A stretch of DNA of 64,000 bases from Anolis sagrei (taxonomy: Eukaryota; Chordata; Lepidosauria; Squamata; Anolidae), in contig NC_090023.1 in the NCBI RefSeq assembly GCF_037176765.1, positions 26,113,366-26,177,365 on the forward strand, read 5' to 3'. The position numbers and the translations under genes were made by a program. The notes beneath the pieces were generated by a model. That model saw only the letters and a program-made list of their open reading frames with translations. It did no database searches and was not told the DNA's origin. This document shows, in pieces, positions 39,201 through 43,474 of the stretch. Numbering within the stretch: position 1 is the stretch's first letter; each line of letters starts with the position of its first letter.

Positions 39201-40761
39201 AGACACGATCTTCCCTCCACCATGCTTCCACAGGGAAGAAAACACCTGGCTTTATCTTGAATTCTCATACAGAATAATCTCCTGGGCAAAAGCAAACCAA
39301 TTCTATTCTCAACCTGCCTGCTGGGAATTAGATGAAATATTCACTCATTAATTCTATATGTGTCTTTCTCCAGGAGCAGAACTATAAAAATGCATTGAGC
39401 ATCTACAGAGTGTTTTTTCTTCGCCTCATCCCCCTTAATCACAACCAGTCTGAGGTTCCATATAGGAAACAATAAAGAATGCCTGAAGCATGCACGGAGT
39501 GCTTTTCCATAGGCCCTTGCTAAATCTGAATGTGTTTGTGTGTGTGTCATAGAATCACAGAATTGGAAGAGACCTTGTGAGCCATCAAGTCCAACCCCTT
39601 GGCAAGAAGCAGGAAACTCACATTCAAAGCACCCCTGACAGATGGCCATCCAGCCTGTTTAAAAGCCTCCACCACAGTCTGGGGCAGAGAGTTCCACTGC
39701 TGAACAGCTCTCACAGTTAGGAAGTTCTTTGTCAAGTTCAGGTGGAATCTCCTTTTCTGCAATTTGAAGCAATTGTTCCGTGTCCTAGTGTCCAGGGTAG
39801 CAGAAAACAAACCTGCTCCCTCCTCCCTATGACTTCCCCTCACATATTTATACATGGCCCTCATCATGTCTCCTCTCAGCCTTCTCTTCTGCAACCTAAA
39901 CATGCTCAGCTCTTTAAGCCGCTCCTCATAGGGCTTGTTCTCCAAACCTTTGACCAGGGCTCAAAGCTATGGGATCCTGGGCGTTGCAGTTTTGCAAGGT
40001 CTTTAGCCTTCTTTGCCAAAAAGTGCTGGTGCTTCAGTAAACTGCAGCTCTCAGGATTCCAGAACTGTGGCAAACTTGGGTAAACTTGTCTTGGACTTCA
40101 ACTCCCACCATTCCTAACAGCCGATAGGCTGTTAGGAATGGTGGGAGTTGAAGTCCAAAACACCTGGAGGGCCCAAGTTTGCCCAGGCCTGGTGTAGACG
40201 CACTCTAACGCCTGACTTCCTCTGGAAACTTTTCTTTGCGTGGGAGCCCTTCAGAAAGAGAAACACGTGCGTGGCGGAAGATGCTCTTCTTCCGAATCTG
40301 TTCCGCCCTTCCGTGTGGACACCTTAAAAGCGGATTGAACCGGTCGATGAGCTAAGAGGCTCTCTCTTCTCAGGAATGCTGTCTGGCACCACTTGAAGAG
40401 CCTGGGAATCCTGAGAGTTGTAGTTTTTCACCATGCCTGCCGCCTCCTCTGCCGAAGAGAGCCAAACTACACCTCCCAGGATTGCACTGAAGATCGAGAC
40501 GCGCGCACCTGGACCCCCCTCTCCTTCTCCTTCCCTTCCACGTGGAAACCAACTCCTCGCCCTTTGTACTATTCCTCCTCCGACTCACCAAGTGCAGAGC
40601 TTCGCCTTGAGCCGGAGCAAGAGGCGGCACCGGGATCGCGAAGGGGAAACCGCAGTATTGGCCTCCCCCAGTGGGGTGGCTGTTCTTGTTGTTGTTGTGG
40701 TTGTGGTTGTTGTTGCGGCAGGGTTGCCGTTCTCCGCGCCGGAGCCGAAGCCTTCCTCCAT
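8822..40761 (-). CDS. SLC35F2: SLC35F2, solute carrier 35 F2, 8 coding exons
   Basis: The eight exons (40761-40589, 28872-28697, 26809-26682, 25182-25023, 21847-21691, 16089-16037, 13635-13481, 9070-8822) total 1251 bp, or 416 residues plus stop. All introns are GT-AG and phases agree throughout. The product is a multi-pass (about 10 helices) membrane protein of the nucleotide-sugar-transporter-like SLC35F family. It matches my memory of human SLC35F2 nearly end to end, for example in [54 protein letters not shown] and [20 protein letters not shown]. Known biology: plasma-membrane uptake of the drug YM155, and a more recently reported role in queuine/queuosine uptake. The human protein is about 374 residues; here the N-terminus is longer (threonine run) and so is the C-terminal tail. 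RAB39A lies head to head, as in human. It looks intact. Confidence 0.95.
9309..9925 (-). mobile_element. L2 LINE 3' fragment, old
   Basis: Minus-strand frames encode the L2 ORF2 C-terminus ([20 protein letters not shown], about 9640-9720), followed by the 3' UTR and a TTTATT-rich tail at 9309-9345. It has stops and frameshifts and is 5' truncated. It sits in SLC35F2 intron 7. Confidence 0.8.
9926..10050 (-). mobile_element. Fragment of unassigned repeat family X
   Basis: Shares TTCAAAGCCTG...GGAATCCTTTGTTGGGAGGTG with 54470-54830 and 60195-60775. The class is unknown to me; a Penelope-like origin is one possibility. Confidence 0.5.
10051..10635. other. Intronic, no feature recognised
   Basis: SLC35F2 intron 7. 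A short inverted pair (CATCTCATGATGTT / AACATCACGAGATGTT) occurs at 10330-10365. Nothing else was recognised. Confidence 0.4.
10647..10968 (-). mobile_element. Sauria-type SINE, full length, with target duplication
   Basis: On the minus strand it starts with a tRNA-like head (A-box TGGCACAGTGG, B-box like GGTTGGCAGTTCAAATC) and ends in the ACCTTT-type tail shared with BovB LINEs. Perfect 11-bp duplications TATGTATGCTA flank it (10636-10646, 10969-10979), so insertion was clean and fairly recent. It lies in SLC35F2 intron 7. Confidence 0.9.
10980..11934. other. Intronic, no feature recognised
   Basis: SLC35F2 intron 7. No repeat or conserved frame was recognised. Confidence 0.4.
11935..12373 (+). 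mobile_element. tRNA-derived SINE, (ATT)n tail, 5' truncated
   Basis: Begins within the head (GTGAGCTC), runs through the body (GTGAGTAGATCAATAGGTAC), ends ATATAAATAAAGTG and has a perfect ATT repeat at 12333-12373. Same family as 5413-5873. Confidence 0.75.
12488..12817 (+). mobile_element. Sauria-type SINE, full length
   Basis: The tRNA-like head (TGATGCAGTGG, then GGTTCGAAACC), body and tail AACCTTTACCTTT are all present. The tail repeat is the BovB-type 3' signature. Confidence 0.85.
12818..13360. other. Intronic, no feature recognised
   Basis: SLC35F2 intron 7. A 126-codon frame at 12942-13322 (minus) resembles no known protein. Confidence 0.4.
13361..13425 (-). mobile_element. L2/SINE tail fragment
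   Basis: TTTATTTACTTTATTTGTATACCGC-type 3' end ending about 55 bp from the SLC35F2 exon 7 donor. Confidence 0.55.
13481..13635 (-). CDS. SLC35F2: SLC35F2 coding exon 7
   Basis: Acceptor TTTTCAG|CGTTGC and donor TACAAG|GTGAGA. It encodes [16 protein letters not shown], then [15 protein letters not shown] and [17 protein letters not shown], among the most conserved segments of the family, covering two membrane helices. Confidence 0.95.
13636..14251. other. Intronic, no feature recognised
   Basis: SLC35F2 intron 6. No repeat was recognised. Confidence 0.4.
14260..15005. mobile_element. Non-autonomous hAT element, 746 bp, with target duplication
   Basis: Starts CAGTGTTCCTCAACCTTCC and ends CCCAGGTGAGAAATATGG. 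Perfect 8-bp duplications TCATAGAG flank it (14252-14259, 15006-15013), diagnostic of hAT. The interior has partly repeated modules (ACTTTGGCACAAAT..., AGAACTCCCATGA...) and no transposase frame. A shortened copy lies at 37406-37938 and an inverted fragment at 58080-58315. Confidence 0.85.
15014..15364. other. Intronic, no feature recognised
   Basis: SLC35F2 intron 6. No repeat was recognised. Confidence 0.4.
15365..15740 (-). mobile_element. tRNA-derived SINE with (TAA)n tail, 5' truncated
   Basis: A perfect TAA repeat (15367-15404) forms the tail of a minus-strand SINE body of the 5413-5873 family. The tRNA head is missing. Confidence 0.7.
15741..16036. other. Intronic, no feature recognised
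   Basis: SLC35F2 intron 6 just downstream of exon 6. Nothing was recognised. Confidence 0.4.
16037..16089 (-). CDS. SLC35F2: SLC35F2 coding exon 6 (53 bp)
   Basis: Acceptor CCTTTAG|AGCC and donor AAATTG|GTAAGT. It encodes [17 protein letters not shown], aligning with human LIVEYKDIASIHWDWKI. This small exon is too short to appear as an independent frame but fits the flanking phases exactly. Confidence 0.93.
16270..16617 (+). mobile_element. L2 LINE 3' end
   Basis: Begins in the ORF2 C-terminus ([18 protein letters not shown]-like), then UTR, then CTGCCCTGAGTCCCCCCGTGGG and AAATAAATAAAT tail. Confidence 0.75.
16640..16890 (-). mobile_element. L2 LINE reverse-transcriptase fragment
   Basis: The minus strand matches the region at 34840-35000 of the L2 copy (RT core: [11 protein letters not shown]...-like), opposite in orientation to the neighbouring 16270-16617 piece. 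Confidence 0.65.
16918..17005. mobile_element. Half of foldback MITE family B
   Basis: Single arm GGACAAACTTTGGCCCTCC...TTCCTAACAGCC of the palindrome that is complete at 17575-17710. Confidence 0.65.
17229..17392. mobile_element. Foldback MITE family C
   Basis: Terminal repeats GGGCCCTTCCACACAG / GTGTGGAAGGGTCC flank an interior with two inverted TTCAAAGCAGA motifs. A related copy is at 33085-33245. Confidence 0.7.
17406..17480 (-). mobile_element. CR1 3' end fragment
   Basis: TCATAGAATTAAGGAGTTGG... to GTCCAACCC, the CR1 terminus on the minus strand. Confidence 0.7.
17575..17710. mobile_element. Foldback MITE family B, complete
   Basis: Nearly perfect palindrome: GGCATGGGCAAACTT...CCTAACAGCC then its complement ending GTTTGCCCATGTC. 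Arms are about 65 bp. It resembles hAT-type MITEs, but no clean target duplication was found here. Confidence 0.75.
17711..18348. other. Intronic, no feature recognised
   Basis: SLC35F2 intron 5. Nothing was recognised. Confidence 0.4.
18349..18665 (-). mobile_element. L2-type tail with long AT-rich block
   Basis: (TTTG)n and TTTATTTATT (18349-18380) are followed by the L2 3' motif CACCCCGAAGGGGACTCAGAG and then about 230 bp of almost pure A/T with TATATTA motifs. The same combination, reverse-complemented, is at 60335-60626. Confidence 0.7.
18690..19136 (+). mobile_element. L2 3' end split by a palindromic repeat
   Basis: L2 3' UTR at 18690-18775 resumes at 18966 and ends CCTTGAGTCCCCTTCAGGGG...AAATAAATAATAAATAAAT. 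A TTTTATATA-type motif on both sides of the inserted palindrome looks like a target duplication. Confidence 0.65.
18776..18965. mobile_element. Palindromic repeat of family X
   Basis: A foldback whose arms contain TTTTTTCGGGCTATATGGCC and its complement, with the centre at GCATCCTCAGAGGATGC (about 18858-18874). Non-palindromic members of the family are at 45495-45740, 54470-54830 and 60195-60935. The class is not assigned. Confidence 0.65.
19153..19480. mobile_element. Tigger-like (TcMar) non-autonomous element
   Basis: Ends CAGTAGTCTCGCTTATCCAA and TTGGATAAGCGAGACTCTACTG form terminal inverted repeats. The TA duplication is not preserved. Same family as 20093-20852. Confidence 0.8.
19490..19685 (-). 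mobile_element. 5S rRNA-derived SINE
   Basis: On the minus strand, the 5' part matches 5S rRNA (TTAGTACTTGAGTGGGATACC, CTACAGCATC... reversed on plus as ACCTACAGCATCTGG). It is diverged, so it is a SINE head and not a functional 5S gene. Confidence 0.7.
19686..19910 (+). mobile_element. Old tRNA-SINE-like repeat
   Basis: Core of the type TTATGGCAACGC...GAGGAAGTTTG...GAGAATGTGATTTGCTCAAAGTCA...GGATATGAACCCTGG, a widespread squamate SINE pattern. A 72-codon open frame across it is incidental. Confidence 0.5.
20093..20852. mobile_element. Tigger-like element with TA duplication, carrying a nested insertion
   Basis: TIRs CAGTAGAGTCTCGCTTATCC and its partner ending GACTCTATTG are flanked by TA on both sides (20091-20092, 20853-20854). 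About 295 bp of Tigger sequence remain once the hAT-like insertion at 20240-20703 is discounted. It lies in SLC35F2 intron 5. Confidence 0.85.
20240..20703. mobile_element. hAT-like non-autonomous element nested in Tigger
   Basis: Terminal sequences CGGGCCTGTAGCTGG and CTGGCTACGACCCTG are imperfect inverted repeats. Flanking GTAACCTT (20232-20239) and GTAACGTT (20704-20711) give an 8-bp duplication with one mismatch. The interior holds long G and C homopolymers and a small 66-codon frame judged incidental. Confidence 0.7.
20855..21690. other. Intronic, no feature recognised
   Basis: SLC35F2 intron 5. No known repeat was recognised. Confidence 0.4.
21691..21847 (-). CDS. SLC35F2: SLC35F2 coding exon 5
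   Basis: Acceptor CTGTACAG|GAAGC and donor CTGCAGCT|GTAAGG. It encodes [20 protein letters not shown], then [20 protein letters not shown] and [11 protein letters not shown], very close to the human sequence. Human has Cys in NVCEEYIV where Ser is read here. Confidence 0.95.
22205..22430 (-). mobile_element. CR1 3' fragments
   Basis: TCATAGAATTGGAAGAGACT...CAGCCTCTGTTGATAAA... is a diverged CR1 terminus. A second CR1 end starts at about 22391. Confidence 0.7.
22431..23039. other. Intronic, no feature recognised
   Basis: SLC35F2 intron 4. Nothing was recognised. Confidence 0.4.
23040..23345 (+). mobile_element. Old CR1-like 3' end split by a hAT MITE
   Basis: GGGGTCTCCTCTGGACATCTTCAA...CTACCTGCTGGTGATGC is interrupted and resumes GGGTTGGACTTGATAGCCCAC...CTATGATTTGATG, the end of an older CR1 subfamily. 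Confidence 0.6.
23172..23304. mobile_element. Palindromic hAT MITE
   Basis: GTGGTTCTCAACCTGG...CCACAGGTTGAGAACC, the same family as 1333-1467. The target duplication is not recognisable. Confidence 0.75.
23405..23722 (+). mobile_element. CR1 3' end with internal insertion
   Basis: CR1 ORF2 C-terminus ([20 protein letters not shown]) and terminus ending CTATGATTCTATGA. About 60 bp of unrelated sequence near 23575-23635 interrupt it. Confidence 0.75.
23723..24940. other. Intronic; possible Tigger-like remnant
   Basis: SLC35F2 intron 4. Around 23877-23960, CTCCATATCCATAGGGGATC resembles Tigger-type termini seen at 53155-53690. A T-then-G homopolymer block lies at 24327-24351. No gene was seen. 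Confidence 0.35.
25023..25182 (-). CDS. SLC35F2: SLC35F2 coding exon 4
   Basis: Acceptor ATGACAG|CTGTTAG and donor GGTGAAG|GTGAGG. It encodes [20 protein letters not shown] then [33 protein letters not shown]. It covers two predicted membrane helices. Confidence 0.95.
25330..25914 (+). mobile_element. Zinc-finger LINE C-terminus with (TAAG)n tail
   Basis: An open stretch encodes [20 protein letters not shown]..., a basic segment, and a C-terminal zinc finger [21 protein letters not shown] (C-x2-C-x12-H-x3-H), then stops, followed by (TAAG)n (25893-25914). At least two stops interrupt it (near 25674 and 25690). Same family as 3120-4295 and 44223-44790. Confidence 0.75.
26037..26497 (-). mobile_element. 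tRNA-derived SINE, near full length
   Basis: Minus-strand head GTAGCACAGCGGTTAAAACC at the right end, body, and AAATAAAGAATATTATTTATT tail at the left. Same family as 5413-5873. Confidence 0.75.
26682..26809 (-). CDS. SLC35F2: SLC35F2 coding exon 3
   Basis: Acceptor TTCCCTCCAG|ATGGTG and donor GTCCAG|GTAAAA. It encodes [20 protein letters not shown], then [20 protein letters not shown] and VQ. Confidence 0.95.
26830..27650. other. Intronic; (ATA)n repeats and CR1 trace
   Basis: SLC35F2 intron 2. ATA microsatellites lie at about 27103-27115 and 27205-27238. At 27480-27600 there are CR1-like words (CTCCTAGATCTCTTTGACATG). No gene. Confidence 0.45.
27652..28416 (-). mobile_element. Solo LTR of an LTR retrotransposon, fossil
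   Basis: A 765-bp unit bounded by TGTCA...TGACA inverted ends. On its own strand it has a late AATAAA (near 27712), as expected for an LTR. No internal genes or partner LTR are present, so it is a solo LTR. The family was not determined. It lies in SLC35F2 intron 1... between exons 3 and 2 (intron 2). Confidence 0.65.
28697..28872 (-). CDS. SLC35F2: SLC35F2 coding exon 2
   Basis: Acceptor ATTTGCAG|GCATATG and donor AGGAAAG|GTACAA. It encodes [40 protein letters not shown] and [18 protein letters not shown], including the first membrane helices. Confidence 0.95.
28873..29689. other. Intronic; short (TA)n
   Basis: SLC35F2 intron 1. A TA run lies at about 29184-29201. No other feature was recognised. 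Confidence 0.4.
29690..30100. mobile_element. Foldback MITE family A split by a SINE
   Basis: The left arm (29690-29797: CACAGTTCAATGCTATTG..., CTGGTGCCTCGCCAAACTA) and right arm (30055-30100: GTGTCAAACTGCATTAATTC) are separated by the SINE at 29798-30043. Confidence 0.65.
29798..30043 (-). mobile_element. tRNA-derived SINE with target duplication
   Basis: Minus-strand SINE with head GTGGCACAATTGGTTAAGCC and GTTGGCAGTTCAAATCTGG, ending CTCCTGACACAAG plus poly(A) (T run at 29798-29808). Flanks AACATAGAAGT (29787-29797) and AACATGGAAGT (30044-30054) are an 11-bp duplication with one mismatch. Confidence 0.85.
30101..30812. other. Intronic; short L2/SINE tail trace
   Basis: SLC35F2 intron 1. 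Near 30285-30350, AGAGAGATAAAGTGGGATATAA resembles an L2/SINE tail. Nothing else was recognised. Confidence 0.4.
30813..31920 (+). mobile_element. Solo LTR, fossil, interrupted by a hAT element
   Basis: Ends TGTTG...CAACA; flanks ACAAG and CCAAG resemble a 5-bp duplication. It has a 3' AATAAA (31844). It is related to the inverted LTR at 49380-50208 and carries a hAT insertion at 30968-31268. No internal region or second LTR was found. It appears moderately old. Confidence 0.75.
30968..31268. mobile_element. hAT-like element inside the LTR
   Basis: Ends CAGAGGCGGCCC and GAGCCGCCCCTG form inverted repeats. Flanks GCGACGGG and GCGTTGGG agree at 6 of 8 positions. The middle resembles the 746-bp hAT at 14260-15005 (in reverse). 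Confidence 0.65.
31921..33084. other. Intronic unique sequence, no repeat recognised
   Basis: SLC35F2 intron 1. About 1.1 kb with no recognised repeat. 32330-32580 has a less AT-biased, complex composition with several ACCACAA motifs and could be conserved non-coding DNA, but this cannot be tested here. Confidence 0.35.
33085..33245. mobile_element. Foldback MITE family C
   Basis: Ends GGGCCCTTTTCTACACTGCC and CATTGTAGAAGGGGCC, with internal inverted GATTATCTGCTTTGAACTGG-type motifs. Related to 17229-17392. Confidence 0.7.
33300..35405 (+). mobile_element. tRNA-derived SINE split by an L2 insertion
   Basis: The SINE left half (33300-33450) has AGGTTAAGGTTTTAACAGCC...GTGGGTAGATAAATA. The right half (35107-35405) resumes GGTACTGCTTTGGTGGGAGG and ends GGAATATAAATGAAG. 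The joint reconstructs the normal SINE order seen at 11935-12373. The L2 fills the gap. Confidence 0.8.
33451..35106 (-). mobile_element. 5'-truncated L2 LINE with long open reverse-transcriptase frame
   Basis: The minus strand encodes about 450 uninterrupted residues: [17 protein letters not shown], then [49 protein letters not shown] (catalytic YADD), [13 protein letters not shown] and the C-terminal [20 protein letters not shown]. It stops at 33753. A 3' UTR and ATTTATTT-rich tail (33451-33480) follow. The N-terminal half of a full ORF2 (endonuclease) is missing, so it cannot move, but the open frame implies a young insertion. The first ~20 residues of the open frame come from the SINE on its antisense strand. 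Lies in SLC35F2 intron 1. Confidence 0.9.
35406..35580 (-). mobile_element. 5S rRNA-derived SINE
   Basis: On plus, ACCTACAGCACCTGG...GATCTCCCATCCAAGCTC...CTGCTTAACTTCC...AGATCAGACAGGATCTGG is the complement of 5S rRNA positions roughly 30-115. The body lies to the left. It is diverged and not a functional 5S gene. It abuts the SINE end directly. Confidence 0.75.
35581..36385. other. Intronic; L2/SINE tail trace
   Basis: SLC35F2 intron 1. At 35875-35960, TTATTTATACCCC...GGAAACTCAAAGCG is a minus-strand tail fragment. The rest was not recognised. Confidence 0.45.
36646..37067. mobile_element. Non-autonomous hAT element in CR1
   Basis: Ends CAGTGGTTCCTAACCTTTTTG and ACAGGTCGGGCATCACTG. Flanks CTGTAGTT and CTAGAGTT agree at 6 of 8 positions, and CR1 reads continuously across after removal. 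Confidence 0.75.
37406..37938. mobile_element. Non-autonomous hAT element in CR1
   Basis: Closely similar to 14260-15005 but shortened internally (the second ACTTTGGCATAAAT module is missing). Starts CAGTGGTTCTCAACCTTCC and ends CCCAGGTTGAGAAACGTTG. Confidence 0.8.
38301..39545. other. Intronic, no feature recognised
   Basis: SLC35F2 intron 1. About 1.2 kb with no recognised repeat. Short frames here look incidental. Confidence 0.4.
39547..39956 (-). mobile_element. CR1 LINE 3' part
   Basis: Terminus TCATAGAATCACAGAATTGG, then antisense of the ORF2 C-terminus ([20 protein letters not shown]). It is cut at the right by foldback sequence. Confidence 0.8.
39957..40245. mobile_element. Composite of foldback families A and B
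   Basis: Family A half (GCGTTGCAGTTTTGCAAGG...CTTCAGTAAACTGCAGCTC) runs into a complete family B palindrome (40078-40190) and then CTGACTTCCTCTGGAAAC. This whole unit, reversed, is the repeat unit of the tandem array at 57066-58045. Confidence 0.7.
40374..40490. mobile_element. Diverged foldback MITE family A
   Basis: GGGAATCCTGAGAGTTGTAG...CCAAACTACACCTCCCAGG, inverted arms 100-210 bp downstream of exon 1, inside intron 1. Confidence 0.55.
40589..40761 (-). CDS. SLC35F2: SLC35F2 coding exon 1 with threonine run
   Basis: ATG at 40761-40759 sits in a strong context (GCCATGG). It encodes [16 protein letters not shown], nine threonines from ACA/ACC codons, then [15 protein letters not shown] and [13 protein letters not shown], splicing at CACTTG|GTGAGT so that TG|G makes Trp. 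[12 protein letters not shown] aligns with human SLLRRIKGKLFTW. It gives 58 residues against about 38 in human. The frame is open upstream to another ATG at 40953, but that extension is unlike the human protein and this start was preferred. Confidence 0.88.
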
Positions 40762-41011
40762 GGCCAAGCAGGCGCGCACACAGGCTGGGATGAAACGCGG
40801 AGAAAGACGGCGAGGGAGGAAGAAAGGAGGAGGGAAGGAAGGAGGAGCCTTGCGGATGATGATGGTGCTGATGATGCGGCTCTCTCGCCCCTCCTCGCTG
40901 AAGGTTGCTCTTGGTGGCAAGCCAGAAGGTGCATCTAGACCAGGCATGGGCAAACTGGGGGCCGCATGCTAGTAGTACTCCCTGCTTAGAGGACTGGCTT
41001 CCCAATGATGA

Positions 41012-41084
41012 AAGGAAGGAAGGAAGGAAGGAAGGAAGGAAGGAAGGAAGGAAGGAAGGAAGGAAGGAAGGAAGGAAGGAAGGA
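41012..41084 (+). repeat. (GGAA)n microsatellite, about 18 units
   Basis: Near-perfect GGAA tetramers about 250-325 bp upstream of the SLC35F2 start codon. The long minus-strand frame reading Pro-Ser-Phe-Leu repeats here is an artefact of the repeat. Confidence 0.95.
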
Positions 41085-41145
41085 GGAATGGACGAGAGAA
41101 GGAAGGGAGGGTGAAAGGGAGGAAGGGAAGGGAGGAAGGGAAGCA

Positions 41146-41634
41146 TGACTCCAGCTTCCCTAAACGACTCCAGCTGTGTTTACCTCTCCGAAAGTATTCT
41201 CCCCTATGAACCATCAAGATTATTAAGATCGTCTGGAGAGGCCCTGCTCTCGGTCCCACCGGCCTCGCAAGCGCGTCTGGTGGGGACGAGGGACAGGGCC
41301 TTCTCGGTGGTGGCCCCTCGACTCTGGAACACTCTCCCACTGGAAATCAGAACCGCCCCTTCTATCCTGACATTCAGGAAACAGCTGAAGACGTGGTTAT
41401 GGAGACAGGCATTGGATGAGTGAGCCAGATATGGATGGAGGATGATGAACAACGAGTTAGTGTGACGACTGACCAATGTAGTTATTGAATGTAATTGCTG
41501 TTTTAATGTTTTAGTGTAAAATGAATTATGTTTTTATTATTAACTGTATGCGATATTATGGTTGGAAACAGGTCTGAGTCCCTCAAGAGAGGTGAGAAGG
41601 TCGGTATATAAAACTTTTAAATAAATAAATAAGC
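41146..41634 (+). mobile_element. L2 LINE 3' end
   Basis: ORF2 C-terminus (VYLSESILPYEPSRLLRSSG..., AFSVVAPRLWNTLPLEI) with stop near 41423, then 3' UTR and AAATAAATAAATAAG tail. Confidence 0.85.
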
Positions 41635-41674
41635 ATGGAAGGATGCAACAGGACTGTGGTGCAGCTGGCTGGGA

Positions 41675-42361
41675 GTCATAGAATCATAGAATCAAGGAGT
41701 TGGAAGAGACCTCATGGGCATCCAGTCCAACCCCCTGCCAAGAAGCAGGAATATTGCATTCAAATCACCCCTGACAGATGGCCATCCAGCCTCTGTTTAA
41801 AAGCTTCCAAAGAAGGAGCCTCTGCCACACTCCGGGGCAGAGAGCTCCACTGCTGAACGGCTCTCACAGTCAGGAAGTTCTTCCTCATGTTCAAATGGAA
41901 TCTCCTTTCTTGTAGTTTGAAGCCGTTGTTCCACATCCTAGTCTCCAGGGAAGCAGAAAACAAGCTTGCTCCCTCCTCCCTGTGGCTTCCTCTCACATAT
42001 TTATACATGGCTATCATAACTCCTCTCAGCCTTCTCTTCTTCAGGCTAAACATGCCCAGCTCCTTAAGCCGCTCCTCATAGGGCTTGTTCTCCAGACCCT
42101 TGATCATTTTAGTCACCCTCCTCTGGACACATTCCAGCTTGTCAATATTTCTCTTGAATTGTGGTGCCCAGAACTGGACACAATATTCCAGGTGTGGTCT
42201 AACCAAAGCAGAATAGAGGGGTAGCATGACTTCCTTAGATCTAGACACTATGCTCCTATTGATGCAGGCCAAAATCCCATTGGCTTTTTTTGCCACCACA
42301 TCACATTGTTGGCTCATGTTTAACTTGTTGTCCATGAGGACTCCAAGATCTTTTTCACACG
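41675..42361 (-). mobile_element. CR1 LINE 3' part, well preserved
   Basis: An uninterrupted 191-codon minus-strand frame (42335-41760) encodes the CR1 ORF2 C-terminus ([60 protein letters not shown]). It is 5' truncated. Confidence 0.9.
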
Positions 42362-42510
42362 TCTTGGAGTCCTCGTGGACAACAAGTTAAACATGAACCA
42401 ACAATGTGATGTGGCGGCAAAAAAGCCAATGGGATTTTGGCCTGCATCAATAGGAGCATAGTGTCTAGGTCCAGGGAAGTAATGCTATCCCTCTATTCTG
42501 CTTTGCAGCC
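42362..42510 (+). mobile_element. Inverted CR1 segment
   Basis: Plus-strand copy of the same CR1 region as 42230-42361, immediately abutting it to form a large inverted repeat. Confidence 0.8.
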
Positions 42511-42548
42511 CAAAAGATAGTTGCATCCTTCAAGTAGGAAATGTGTTC

Positions 42549-42735
42549 TTGTTGTTCATTCGTTCAGTCGTTTCCGACTCTTCGTGACCTCATGGACCAG
42601 CCTACGCCAGAGCTCCCTGTTGGCCGTCACCACCCCCAGCTCCTTCAAGGTCAATCTAGTCACTTCAAGGATGCCATCCATCCATCTTGCCCATGCTCGG
42701 CCACTCTTCCTTTTTCCTTCCATGTAGGAAATGTA
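42549..42735 (-). mobile_element. BovB/RTE-like LINE 3' fragment
   Basis: CATTCGTTCAGTCGTTTCCG...CTCTTCGTGACCTCATGGAC is the antisense of a BovB-type 3' region. Confidence 0.6.
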
Positions 42736-42889
42736 GGTACCACTTATGTGGGGAGGGTAATTTAACTAATTTACGAGGCCATAAAAATCTGCAGCAAGCA
42801 TGCAAAGAATGAGAAAGTACTTCATCAGAGTCACAAATGGACGGTGAAGTGACAGCTCCCCTGGTGGCCAGAATACCATCATGAAAAAA

Positions 42890-43045
42890 ACTGGATTATT
42901 AAATAGCATGAGTGCCTGTCTATATATGTTGGGTGTCTATGGCATTGAATGTTTGCCATGTATATGTACATTGTAATCCGCCCTGAGTCCCCTGCAGGAT
43001 GAGAAGGGCAGAATATAAATACTGTAAATAAAGAAATAAATAAAA
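42890..43045 (+). mobile_element. SINE tail fragment
   Basis: GGCATTGAATGTTTGCCATG...CCGCCCTGAGTCCCCTGCAGG...AATATAAATACTGTAAATAA, 3' end only. Confidence 0.65.
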
Positions 43046-43195
43046 GAGGGAGAAAGGGAAGGAGATAAGGAGGAAGGAAAGAGAGAAGGAAGAAAGGAAG
43101 GATGAAAGGGTGGAAGGAGGAAGGAAGGAAACCGAGAAGGAAGTAAGAAAGGGAGGAAGAGAAAGATGGAAGGAAGGAAAGGAGGAAGGAAAGAT
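43046..43195 (+). repeat. Degenerate GGAA/GAAA simple repeat
   Basis: An imperfect purine-rich tetranucleotide array following the SINE tail. Confidence 0.85.
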
Positions 43196-43432
43196 CAGGC
43201 ATGGCTTAAATTACAGGAAAGGAGATTCCACCTGAACATTACGAGAACTACCTAACTTTGAGAGCTGCTCAACAGTGGAACTCTCTGCCCCAGAGTATGG
43301 TGGAGGCTCCTCCTTTGGAGGCTTTTAAACAGGCTGGATGGCTATCTGTCGAGGGTGCTTTGAAGGCGATTTTCCTGCTTCTTGGCAGAATGGGGTTGGA
43401 TTAGATGGTCCACAGGGTCTCTTCCATGAAAT
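43196..43432 (+). mobile_element. CR1 3' end
   Basis: [11 protein letters not shown]-type region to GGTTGGATTAGATGGTCC...GGTCTCTTCC on plus. Confidence 0.75.
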
Positions 43433-43474
43433 AGCAACCTTATTCATGCCTCCATTAGTTATTTGTTTGTATAT

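Larger units (their letters stand above)
40246..40960 (-). promoter_or_regulatory. SLC35F2: GC-rich promoter/first-exon region of SLC35F2
   Basis: Much higher GC and CpG content than its surroundings, centred on coding exon 1, consistent with a CpG-island promoter. No TATA box is evident. The transcription start should lie right of 40761. Confidence 0.6.

Noticed and set aside
40370-41146. 258-codon minus-strand frame and several 120-180-codon frames on both strands around SLC35F2 exon 1
   Set aside because: They arise from GC-rich promoter sequence and the GGAA repeat (Pro/Ser/Phe/Leu runs). Only the frame giving [12 protein letters not shown] joins exon 2 correctly.
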